From contig JAGVMY010000063.1 in NCBI GenBank assembly GCA_020053565.1, positions 1-8,619 on the forward strand: a DNA stretch of 8,619 nt, read 5' to 3'. Numbering within the stretch: position 1 is the first letter of the stretch; every line of letters starts with the position of its first letter. The notes under the pieces are model-generated. The model ran no database searches and was not told the DNA's origin. It saw nothing but the letters and a program-made list of their open reading frames with translations. This DNA is from Thermodesulfovibrionales bacterium (GTDB taxonomy: Bacteria; Nitrospirota; Thermodesulfovibrionia; Thermodesulfovibrionales; SM23-35). The position numbers and the translations under genes are program-made. Positions 1 to 6,352 of this stretch are shown here, piece by piece.

Positions 1-234
1 ACCGAATCTCGAGGTTTTATTGTTAATTCTTGCAACAACACCATCAAGCATGTCGAATAAACCTCCAATGAGAATAAGCACCCCACCCATTTTTAAGTTG
101 TAGGGGATTACCAAAGCAGCAACACAGGTAACGATAAAACCTGCTACTGTGAATACATTGGGATTTAAATTGATTTTTTTTATGATTGGACTGAGAGGCT
201 TATCAAGGAAATAGCCGAGTCTAGCACTTATCAC
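1..234 (-). CDS. CDP-alcohol phosphatidyltransferase, N-terminal part (probable phosphatidylinositol-phosphate synthase)
   Basis: The first 78 codons of an integral-membrane CDP-alcohol phosphatidyltransferase are present; the rest runs off the left edge. The family signature D-x2-D-G-x2-A-R-x8-G is complete (D61, D64, G65, A68, R69, G78). The two further Asp residues of the motif would lie outside the window. A hydrophobic segment at about residues 27-45 and another at 49-63 fit the first membrane helices. The start is GTG at 234-232, the only usual start codon in this frame after an in-frame stop about 40 nt upstream, with a weak purine-rich stretch before it. It begins 2 nt after the stop of the inositol-3-phosphate synthase gene, so the two are almost certainly co-expressed. 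From that neighbour I infer the acceptor is inositol phosphate and the product a phosphoinositide lipid precursor. Glycerol phosphate (PgsA-like) or another alcohol cannot be excluded from the fragment. Confidence 0.88.
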   Translation of the reverse strand, partial: MISARLGYFLDKPLSPIIKKINLNPNVFTVAGFIVTCVAALVIPYNLKMGGVLILIGGLFDMLDGVVARINNKTSRFG

Positions 235-236
235 AT

Positions 237-1340
237 TTATCTTTCTCTCTTCCCTGAAATAAAATCTTCAACCATATCCCGTGCCTCTTCATCAGGGAAC
301 TGGATCATAGGATGTTTCATAAAATATGCAGAAGGAGATATAAGCACCCCCCCTACCCCTCTTTCGAGAGCAATCTTGCAGCATCGTATTGCGTCTATCA
401 CCACGCCTCCACTATTCGGAGAGTCTTCTACCGACAGTCTGAGTTCAAGATTTATAGGTATGTTCCCGAATATCCTGCCCTCCATTCTGAGAAAACAGAT
501 CTTATTATCAAGGAGCCATGGCACATAATCAGAAGGACCTATATGAATATTTTCATTTTTTAATGGGTTATGGAGTTGAGACTGTACCGCTTCTGTTTTT
601 GATATCTTCTTGGATTTTACCCTGCTCCTGTTGAGCATATTCAAGAAATCAGTATTCCCCCCGACATTCAATTGATAGGTAGCGTCAACCTTAACACCTC
701 TGTCTTCAAACAGTCTTATCAATGCCCGGTGAATGATGGTTGCACCTATCTGGCTTTTAATATCGTCTCCTACGATAGGTATTTTTTTCTCTTCAAAGCG
801 TTTTGCCCAGGATTTGTTGGATGCGATAAAGACCGGGATACAATTAATGAAAGCAACGCCTGTTTTAAGACAAGCCTCGGCATAAAAAGCTGTTGCTCTT
901 TCTGAGCCCACAGGCAGGTAACTTATCAGTATCTCAGCACCACTTTGCTTTAACACCTTCACAACTTCACATGGCTTTTTTCTGGCAACAATAACCCTGC
1001 GGTCATCTGGATAATCTTTCATGTGAGGAGAAACGCCATCAAGAACCTTTCCCATCATCACACTGACAGGATAGTCAGGAATATTTTTATTAAATACCTT
1101 TGTACAATTTGGCTTGGCAAAGAGAGCCTCCTTGAGAGGTCTGCCTACTTTCCTATGGTCTATGTCAAAAGCAGCTACAATCTTGATGTCAGCTGGCCTG
1201 TATCCTCCAAGGTCATAGTGCATCAATCCGAGGGATCTGTCCGGGTGGCTGTCACCTAATGACTTGTAGTATCCAATACCCTGAATCAAAGAGCTTGCAC
1301 AGTTTCCAATTCCGGCAATAGCAATCCTTATTTCACCCAT
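237..1340 (-). CDS. ino1: Inositol-3-phosphate synthase (myo-inositol-1-phosphate synthase)
   Basis: This enzyme converts D-glucose 6-phosphate to 1D-myo-inositol 3-phosphate through an NAD-dependent oxidation, aldol cyclisation and reduction. The 367-residue length fits the short prokaryotic form rather than the roughly 500-residue eukaryotic one. An N-terminal Rossmann segment has a G-x-G-N-C-A-S-S dinucleotide-binding turn at residues 10-17 and an acidic strand end at 59-61 (D-I-D). Family blocks follow: GDDIKSQIGAT at 191-201, LNVGGNTDFLNM at 224-235, SKKISKTEAV at 243-252 and EDSPNSGG at 305-312. The ATG at 1340 lies 4 nt after the stop of the HTH gene, with AAAAGGA about 13 nt upstream inside the end of that gene. 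The next gene is a CDP-alcohol phosphatidyltransferase, so the product probably feeds inositol-lipid synthesis. Compatible solutes such as di-inositol phosphate are a less likely alternative. Confidence 0.95.
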   Translation of the reverse strand: MGEIRIAIAGIGNCASSLIQGIGYYKSLGDSHPDRSLGLMHYDLGGYRPADIKIVAAFDIDHRKVGRPLKEALFAKPNCTKVFNKNIPDYPVSVMMGKVLDGVSPHMKDYPDDRRVIVARKKPCEVVKVLKQSGAEILISYLPVGSERATAFYAEACLKTGVAFINCIPVFIASNKSWAKRFEEKKIPIVGDDIKSQIGATIIHRALIRLFEDRGVKVDATYQLNVGGNTDFLNMLNRSRVKSKKISKTEAVQSQLHNPLKNENIHIGPSDYVPWLLDNKICFLRMEGRIFGNIPINLELRLSVEDSPNSGGVVIDAIRCCKIALERGVGGVLISPSAYFMKHPMIQFPDEEARDMVEDFISGKRER

Positions 1341-1344
1341 TCTT

Positions 1345-1761
1345 TTACTTTAGTCCTTTTTGAGTTCTGTTATACAAAAGAAGTATAAGGTCTTCGAGTT
1401 TTATGTTTAATTCCTTTAACAGGCTCTCAACCGATTCCTCGCAATAAACCATAAATCTTTTCCATATCCTCTGAACCGTGTCTTTATCCAGATGAGATGC
1501 ATGTGCAGCTTCTCTGAAGCTCATTCCCTCTAAAAGATGGCGAATGACCTCTTTTATCTTGGGCTCTTTTGTATGAAGACCGAAAAAGAACGTGCTCCGA
1601 CGTTCGGAAAACTTAAAATTGCAGGTTTTACATTTAAGGAGTTTCCTGCGCTCTTTTCCATATCTGTCGTAGAGAATAATATTGCCAAGTCCCCTTTTCC
1701 CTTGATCTTCGCACAAGTCATTAGGACAAAAGAAATCATCTAATTTTAACGGAATTTCCAT
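1345..1761 (-). CDS. Zinc-ribbon/HTH protein, like the N-terminal DNA-binding half of IS1-type transposases; no catalytic domain
   Basis: The 138-residue protein has a CPNDLC zinc knuckle (C12, C17), a second CKTC knuckle (C44, C47), then the block FSERRSTFFFGLHTKEPKI (52-70) and a helix-turn-helix at about 78-103. Order and spacing are those I know from the N-terminal half of IS1-family (InsA-like) transposases: zinc ribbon, FSER-x-GT-x-FYGLRT, HTH. The reading frame stops about 30 residues after the HTH, where such transposases begin their DDE domain; the expected first-Asp motif (D-E-L-W type) is replaced by hydrophobic residues near 125-130. Only 4 nt separate it from ino1, so no catalytic half follows. 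It may be a domesticated regulator or a decayed remnant whose frame survives. I chose ATG 1761 because upstream in-frame starts (TTG 1797, ATG 1776) overlap a strong promoter and lack a Shine-Dalgarno. Autoregulation or control of ino1 is only inferred. Confidence 0.75.
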   Translation of the reverse strand: MEIPLKLDDFFCPNDLCEDQGKRGLGNIILYDRYGKERRKLLKCKTCNFKFSERRSTFFFGLHTKEPKIKEVIRHLLEGMSFREAAHASHLDKDTVQRIWKRFMVYCEESVESLLKELNIKLEDLILLLYNRTQKGLK

Positions 1762-1767
1762 GCAGTT

Positions 1768-1797
1768 TTTATACATCAAATCCCGTTTTAATGTCAA
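1768..1797 (-). promoter_or_regulatory. Strong sigma-70-type promoter for the HTH-ino1-phosphatidyltransferase operon
   Basis: On the minus strand a perfect -35 box TTGACA (1797-1792) is separated by 18 nt from a -10 box TATAAA (1773-1768; 5 of 6 to consensus). A start 7 nt past the -10 box falls at 1761, the A of the ATG chosen for the HTH gene, so the transcript would be leaderless or nearly so. No Shine-Dalgarno is present in front of that ATG, which fits. The 39-nt spacer before the promoter shows no convincing terminator. Confidence 0.65.
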
Positions 1798-1836
1798 GGA
1801 TTAATTCAGCTAAATGGGGACAGGATTGATATACGT

Positions 1837-2907
1837 TTATCCGATTTTTATTCCCAGCTTTTCATAGAGCAAAGGAAAGTTTACATTTTTTATAACCTGT
1901 TCAATACCATGGGATACTTTGGCTTTGTCCCTCAGTCTGAGCCGTATAGAGAGTTTTTCCACCTTTTTGGCTACCGTATAGGTATCATCTCTCACCACGA
2001 TAATAGGCACACCCCGCTGTTCTGCCCTGGCTATAATGATCTCACTGGGATACATCTCACCACTGAGAACCAGACATTCAGTACCCGATTCTATAGCTGA
2101 TAATTGAATGTCAGCTCTATCCCCTCCCACAATCACTGCATTTTTCTTGGTCTTTCTAAAATACTCAATTGCCCTGTCTACCTGCATGGCACCGATTAAG
2201 AAATGCTCTACCAGATTGTCCAGCTTGTCATGGCAGCAGAGCACCTTACCTCCGAGTATATCGCTCAATTCCTCTACTGTAATTGAGCCTAAAATAGAAT
2301 CGTGTGGGAGTATGCCAAGGATATCGACACCCTTCCTTTTTAAAAAGGGGACAATATACTCATCGACACCGTGCCTATATTCATGAGTCACTTTATTGAG
2401 TACTGCACCTAAAAATCTGTCCTTGAGATCCTTTTTGGCCTGGAGTATGTAGTCAACGATATACTCTCCTTCGTATTTCACCACAATAAGTACCTTAGCA
2501 TTGAGACGTTGTATTACCTGATACCCGGGGATTCCCAGAACACTTCCGGTATAGATGCTTCCAGAACCGCCCACTACCAAAATGTCTTTATCTTCAGATA
2601 ATCGCTGGTAGGATTTCACGATTTTTCCCAAAAGTCCCTTAACCTCTTTGAGATAACCTTTGTAGATGAGCTCCTGTGTCACTACCACAGGGCATATGTC
2701 TGCCAATGGATCTTTGAGATCAAATAGTCTATAGATAAACCAGGCGTCTTTATCTGTGAGAATATCATCAATTTTAATGGGAAGAATTCCCATTGGCTTG
2801 AAAAATCCCACTCTCAATCCATCCTGCTTTAACCTATGACCAAGTCCCATAGAGACTAAGCTTTTACCAGAATATCCTGTAGTGGAACCTACATATAAAG
2901 TAATCAT
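1837..2907 (-). CDS. P-loop / DRTGG-domain protein (BioD-like N-terminal domain of phosphotransacetylase, stand-alone)
   Basis: The 356-residue protein begins with a BioD/MinD-type nucleotide-binding fold: GSTTGYSGKS at residues 7-16 carries the P-loop Lys15 and Ser16. A GGSGS turn at about 113-117 and LGAVLNKV near 166-173 belong to the same domain. The second half matches a DRTGG domain, with TVEELSDILGG, an IGAMQVDRAIEYF segment and GGDRAD near 261-266. This is the architecture of the N-terminal part of long phosphotransacetylases, but the acetyltransferase domain is absent and the gene stops cleanly, so I would not call it an active Pta. It starts 1 nt after the stop of the fused acyl-CoA synthetase gene, suggesting a regulatory or accessory role in the same acyl-CoA/acid conversion. 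ATG 2907 is preferred to GTG 2916, because that GTG uses the last base of the Shine-Dalgarno. Confidence 0.88.
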   Translation of the reverse strand: MITLYVGSTTGYSGKSLVSMGLGHRLKQDGLRVGFFKPMGILPIKIDDILTDKDAWFIYRLFDLKDPLADICPVVVTQELIYKGYLKEVKGLLGKIVKSYQRLSEDKDILVVGGSGSIYTGSVLGIPGYQVIQRLNAKVLIVVKYEGEYIVDYILQAKKDLKDRFLGAVLNKVTHEYRHGVDEYIVPFLKRKGVDILGILPHDSILGSITVEELSDILGGKVLCCHDKLDNLVEHFLIGAMQVDRAIEYFRKTKKNAVIVGGDRADIQLSAIESGTECLVLSGEMYPSEIIIARAEQRGVPIIVVRDDTYTVAKKVEKLSIRLRLRDKAKVSHGIEQVIKNVNFPLLYEKLGIKIG

Positions 2908-2908
2908 T

Positions 2909-5005
2909 TTACTCACCTCCTACAGTAAATCTTGCATCAATGGCTATTACTCCTTCTCCACGCTTCTTCACTAAAAGCGGGTTTATGTCAGCCTCGATAA
3001 TCTGAGGAAAATCTAATGTCATCTGAGAAAAACTTAACAATGATTTTTTAATAGCTGAGATATCAGCCTCTACCTCTCCCCTTACTCCGCGCAAAAGAGG
3101 AAAGGTTTTGATTTCCCGAATCATTTCAACAGCATCTTCATGGCTTAATGGTGCAATCCTGAAAGAAATATCCCTTAACACTTCAACGTAAATTCCTCCG
3201 AGTCCGAACATAATCATATGTCCAAACTGTGCATCTTTCGTTATCCCTATAATGACCTCTTTTCCACTGAGTACCATCTCTTGAATCATCACCCCGTATA
3301 TAGTGGCTCCAGGCATAATGTCTTTCACACGGGTAGTAATATCAAAAAAGGCATCCGCTACCTCTTTTTTGCTATTGAGGTTTAATCTGATACCACCTGC
3401 ATCGCTCTTATGAATAATCTGGGGCGAAATGATTTTCATGGCTACGGGATACCCTATCCCCTTTGCAGCAGTCACAGCTTCCTCTGAGGTTCTGGCGAAT
3501 AAACTCTTTGGTTGTGAAAATCTATAAGTCTTGAGTACTTCATAAACCTCTGATTCACTTAAACGCTCACGTTTTTCTTCCTTAACCTTTTCAAAGATAT
3601 ATGAAACCTTGTCTTTTAAATCATCAATACGTGCATAAGTTTTATCAGGCCTATTTATCCATAGCTGATAATTATACATCGCGCTTAATGATGAAACAGC
3701 CTCTTCTGGATAACTATAATTGGGAACATTAGACTTCATGAGGATCTTCGCTCCGGATTCAACCCTTTTCTTCCCCATAAATGAAGTAAGTATAGGTTTG
3801 TCTGTTGAATTGGCAATAGTTGCAACTGCTTTTGCAGTAGCGTCTACATCCACGATTGCGGTAGGTGTCAAAAGTACTAAGACACCATGTATCTTCTCAT
3901 CTTGTAATACTGTAGTGAGGGCCTTTTCATATCTTTCTGCACTTGCATCTCCCAGTATGTCAACGGGGTTATAGAATGATGCAAAAGGTGGGAGAAAAGC
4001 TCTGAGTTTATCTACCGTGTCTTTATGTAAGGAAATGAGCTGAAGACCAGACCGATCACTTGCATCTGCTGCGATGATTCCAGGTCCGCCAGAATTGGTT
4101 ATTATGGCTATATTAGGCCCCTGAGGCAAAGGTTGATTGGCAAAAGCAAGGGCAAAATTGAACAGGTCAGCAAACAAATGTGCTCGAATGACCCCACTCT
4201 GTTTAAAGGCAGCATCAAAAGCCGCCTCACGGCCTGAAAGTGCACCTGTATGAGAAGATGCTGCTCTTGCTCCTGAGCTGGTAATGCCAGACTTTAATAT
4301 AATAACAGGCTTTTTCTTAGAAATCTGGCTTGCAGTTTCCATGAACTGTTTTCCGTCTTTTACCCCTTCAATATATCCTAAAATTACCTTGGTATTGTCA
4401 TCCTCAGCTAAGGCGAGCATAATATCTGTATCTGAGATATCTGCTTTATTACCCATGCTGATGAATTTTGAAAAACCTATATCTTCAGCAAGAGCCCGAT
4501 CGAGGACAGCAACGCAAAGTGCACCAGATTGGGAGAAAAATCCAATACTCCCGCTAGCTGGCATGCCTGCTGCAAATGAGGTATTCACTCTTGAGTGGGT
4601 ATCTATCACACCAAGACAATTGGGACCAATGAACCTCATTCCTGATACTTTTGCTCTTCGTACCAGGTCATCCTCCAGCTTAGTCCCCTCAGATCCACTT
4701 TCACCAAAACCAGCAGTGATGATTATGGCAGAGTCAATCTTTTTTACTCCGCATTGAGAAATAACTTCTCCAACTTTGGGAGGTGGAACTACGACCACAG
4801 CCAGTCCAACTTCACCTGGTATATCCAGAATGGAAGGGTATGCCTTTACGCCTAAGATTTCTGGTGCTTCAGGATTAATGGGATACACAGCTCCTTGATA
4901 GCCATACTGTAGTATATTTTTAAGGATATCATACCCCACCTTCCCCGGTGTTCTCGATGCCCCGATGACTGCAATTGACTGTGGATTAAAAAAGTTTTTT
5001 TGCAT
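2909..5005 (-). CDS. Acetate/acyl-CoA ligase (ADP-forming), fused alpha-beta subunits
   Basis: This enzyme of the NDP-forming acyl-CoA synthetase superfamily interconverts acyl-CoA + ADP + Pi with acid + CoA + ATP; in anaerobes it often makes ATP by substrate-level phosphorylation. Domains in order: a CoA-binding Rossmann domain from residue 6 (SIAVIGAS, 10-17; YPINP, 41-45), succinyl-CoA-synthetase-like domains with the phosphorylatable histidine in SSHTGALSG (His252), and a C-terminal ATP-grasp domain from about 480 with IHKSDAGG (531-538) and EADINPLL (671-678). The 698-residue length is normal for the fused form. The start fits the family N-terminus (FFNPQSIAVIGAS close behind the Met), but no Shine-Dalgarno precedes it. 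It is first in a two-gene unit with the DRTGG protein. Substrate (acetyl, propionyl, branched or aryl-acyl) cannot be read from the sequence; protein-acetyltransferase relatives carry an extra GNAT domain, absent here. Confidence 0.92.
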   Translation of the reverse strand: MQKNFFNPQSIAVIGASRTPGKVGYDILKNILQYGYQGAVYPINPEAPEILGVKAYPSILDIPGEVGLAVVVVPPPKVGEVISQCGVKKIDSAIIITAGFGESGSEGTKLEDDLVRRAKVSGMRFIGPNCLGVIDTHSRVNTSFAAGMPASGSIGFFSQSGALCVAVLDRALAEDIGFSKFISMGNKADISDTDIMLALAEDDNTKVILGYIEGVKDGKQFMETASQISKKKPVIILKSGITSSGARAASSHTGALSGREAAFDAAFKQSGVIRAHLFADLFNFALAFANQPLPQGPNIAIITNSGGPGIIAADASDRSGLQLISLHKDTVDKLRAFLPPFASFYNPVDILGDASAERYEKALTTVLQDEKIHGVLVLLTPTAIVDVDATAKAVATIANSTDKPILTSFMGKKRVESGAKILMKSNVPNYSYPEEAVSSLSAMYNYQLWINRPDKTYARIDDLKDKVSYIFEKVKEEKRERLSESEVYEVLKTYRFSQPKSLFARTSEEAVTAAKGIGYPVAMKIISPQIIHKSDAGGIRLNLNSKKEVADAFFDITTRVKDIMPGATIYGVMIQEMVLSGKEVIIGITKDAQFGHMIMFGLGGIYVEVLRDISFRIAPLSHEDAVEMIREIKTFPLLRGVRGEVEADISAIKKSLLSFSQMTLDFPQIIEADINPLLVKKRGEGVIAIDARFTVGGE
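2916..2920 (-). promoter_or_regulatory. Shine-Dalgarno that decides the start of the DRTGG gene
   Basis: GGAGG lies 8 nt before ATG 2907, inside the final codons of the upstream acyl-CoA synthetase gene. The in-frame GTG at 2916 begins on its last G and so cannot be served by it. The arrangement points to translational coupling of the two genes. Confidence 0.85.
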
Positions 5006-5018
5006 TCTTAAATTTCAT
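4986..5018 (-). other. Possible 10-codon upstream ORF overlapping the acyl-CoA synthetase start
   Basis: ATG at 5018-5016 opens MKFKNAKKLF followed by TAA at 4988-4986. It overlaps the start of the synthetase gene in another frame. Homopolymer runs of seven A (4995-5001) and six T (4988-4993, as read on the minus strand) lie in the overlap. Loss of one A would join this frame to the synthetase. There is no clear ribosome-binding site, so it may be chance. Confidence 0.2.
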
Positions 5019-5066
5019 ATAAAAGTATATTTTTCTTATAACACTCGGTCTAAAAAATCTGATACG

Positions 5067-5086
5067 CTCAAAAGAAGCGCTTTGAG
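5067..5086 (-). terminator. Weak hairpin after recO, possible terminator or leader structure
   Basis: On the minus strand CTCAAA pairs with TTTGAG around an 8-nt loop, and a run of six T follows about 9 nt later. The stem is short and AT-rich and the T run is not adjacent, so this is a poor intrinsic terminator. It also lies downstream of the candidate promoter, so it could instead be part of the synthetase leader. A second 6-bp stem, GATTTC with GAAATC (5113-5129), overlaps the promoter -35 box. Confidence 0.2.
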
Positions 5087-5091
5087 ATACT

Positions 5092-5120
5092 ATATTACCC
5101 GAAGCATCATGTGATTTCAA
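5092..5120 (-). promoter_or_regulatory. Candidate sigma-70-type promoter upstream of the acyl-CoA synthetase gene
   Basis: TTGAAA (5120-5115; 5 of 6 to the -35 consensus) is followed after 17 nt by TAATAT (5097-5092; 4 of 6 to the -10 consensus). It would give a leader of about 80 nt. An alternative -10 box, TATACT at 5029-5024, lies much closer to the gene but lacks a good -35 box; it would start transcription around 5017. The whole 154-nt spacer 5006-5159 is AT-rich and holds no gene I can support. Confidence 0.4.
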
Positions 5121-5159
5121 AGAGAAATCTTTAAAAATCTCGACAATGCAAAGATAAAA

Positions 5160-5897
5160 TTACTCGGATAGTGAGAGAATAAATTCTCTCGACTTCAGTG
5201 GTTTTGTGAGTATATGGTGTGTATGCATATCTATAATGCTGGAAAGCTCTGAAAGAAGCATCTTTGAAGGCCGAATTCTATTTATTTTTGTCGTATCCCA
5301 GGTGAGCAAATCTTTATAGAGTTTTACCACGCCTGGTGAAAGTTTCGCTGATGAGACCATCCCGGATGAGCAGGTCTCACAGAGAATGGTTCCATGGGCT
5401 ACATAAAAACAATTTCCTTTTCTCCCGCATCTTCCACATGCGTCAAGCTTGGGAACATATCCGGTGAGCTCAAGAAATTTTATTTTATAGTGAATGATCG
5501 CCAGATTCTTATTGGAATTATTTTCAATATTGTATAAGGCATTTAAGAATAAAAAGTACACCTCTTTATTTGCCTCTTTCTCAGGGATGAAATGCAGGGT
5601 AAGTTCTATTATTTCTGATACCTTCAGAAAAAAACTCAGGATGTCCCTTATTGACTGGAATGAGTGAATGATATCCGACTGAGTCAATCGTGGAAGTGAG
5701 GCATCTTCCTTACCCCAGAAAGAAATCTTCGATTGCACAAGAGGTTCAAGACTGCTCCCGAACCTGCTTTTGATCTTCCGGGGGCTTTTTGCAAATGTCT
5801 TGACAACTCCAAAATCAGAGGTAAGATAGGTGACAAGAAGGTCTGCTTCACCAAAGGGTGTGGTTCTTAAGACAATGCCCTCGGTCCTGTGGAGCAT
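5160..5897 (-). CDS. recO: DNA repair protein RecO
   Basis: RecO works with RecR (and RecF) to displace SSB and load RecA at single-stranded gaps, and can anneal complementary strands. The 245-residue protein has the usual layout: an N-terminal OB-fold of about 80 residues starting with the typical TEGIVLRTTPFGEADLLV segment (5-22), a helical middle, and a four-cysteine zinc finger (C154, C157, C173, C176) after a LTGYVPKLDACG block. Length and all four cysteines are normal. ATG 5897 shares one base with the TAA of the upstream BFN gene (TAATG), so translation is probably coupled. It is the last gene of the aminotransferase-era-BFN-recO operon. Closeness of recO to era is common in bacteria. 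Confidence 0.95.
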   Translation of the reverse strand: MLHRTEGIVLRTTPFGEADLLVTYLTSDFGVVKTFAKSPRKIKSRFGSSLEPLVQSKISFWGKEDASLPRLTQSDIIHSFQSIRDILSFFLKVSEIIELTLHFIPEKEANKEVYFLFLNALYNIENNSNKNLAIIHYKIKFLELTGYVPKLDACGRCGRKGNCFYVAHGTILCETCSSGMVSSAKLSPGVVKLYKDLLTWDTTKINRIRPSKMLLSELSSIIDMHTHHILTKPLKSREFILSLSE

Positions 5898-6349
5898 TAG
5901 ATAATATTTCCGAAGTCCTCAGGCCTAAGATTTTTAAGCCACTCCTCGAGTTCATCTGCGCTTTTTCTTTCCATAATGCTGTCTTCTACAAATATAGGGG
6001 AATTGGCTCTTAACGCAACTGCGACCGCATCACTCGGTCGTGAGTCTACTAAGGTTTCTTTTTTTCCATCGCTGATGCAGACAAGTGCATAGTATGTGTT
6101 GTCCAGAATTTCTGTGACGATGATCTTCGTTACTTTTACCTTAAGGCTATCAACTATATTTTTTACGAGGTCATGGGTAAGAGGTCGTGGGGTTACCACC
6201 TTTCCTAACGCAAGCGCTATTGAATCAGCCTCAGGTTTACCGATCCAGATGGGGAGAGTCCCGTCTCCATCCACTTCTTTCAAAAGGAGGATATACATAC
6301 TACTACGAGGATCAAACAGCAGACCTTCAACCTTCATTTCGATTAACAT
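5897..6349 (-). CDS. BFN-domain (DUF151) bifunctional nuclease family protein
   Basis: The 150-residue protein matches the BFN/DUF151 family over its whole length. Visible blocks are LPIWIG at 32-37, RPLTHDL at 55-61, DSRPSDAVAVALR at 102-114 and a C-terminal EEWLKNLRPEDFG at 135-147. Some family members have been reported to have RNase and DNase activity; the bacterial physiological role is not settled, so the name reflects family membership. It begins 3 nt after the era stop and overlaps recO by one base. ATG 6349 gives a normal length; the in-frame ATG at 6337 would remove only four residues and cannot be excluded, and neither has a strong Shine-Dalgarno. Its position between era and recO suggests co-expression with RNA and DNA maintenance functions. 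Confidence 0.92.
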   Translation of the reverse strand: MLIEMKVEGLLFDPRSSMYILLLKEVDGDGTLPIWIGKPEADSIALALGKVVTPRPLTHDLVKNIVDSLKVKVTKIIVTEILDNTYYALVCISDGKKETLVDSRPSDAVAVALRANSPIFVEDSIMERKSADELEEWLKNLRPEDFGNII

Positions 6350-6352
6350 CTA

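Noticed and set aside
312..1259. Several plus-strand open frames of 77-83 codons opposite ino1
   Set aside because: They lie opposite strongly conserved ino1 coding sequence, contain no family motifs and have no Shine-Dalgarno of their own.
1762..1797. Longer version of the HTH gene starting at TTG 1797 or ATG 1776
   Set aside because: The TTG is the first three bases of a perfect -35 box, the ATG at 1776 abuts the -10 box, and neither has a Shine-Dalgarno.
1345..1797. A complete IS1-like insertion sequence
   Set aside because: There is no DDE domain, no visible terminal inverted repeats or target duplication, and flanking genes follow within a few bases.
2908..2916. GTG start at 2916 for the DRTGG gene
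   Set aside because: That GTG overlaps the GGAGG element itself, leaving no spacing; ATG 2907 is placed 8 nt from it.
4284..4757. 157-codon plus-strand open frame inside the acyl-CoA synthetase gene
   Set aside because: It is antisense to a gene with clear family motifs, has no recognisable domain or ribosome-binding site, and reads as a shadow of the real frame.
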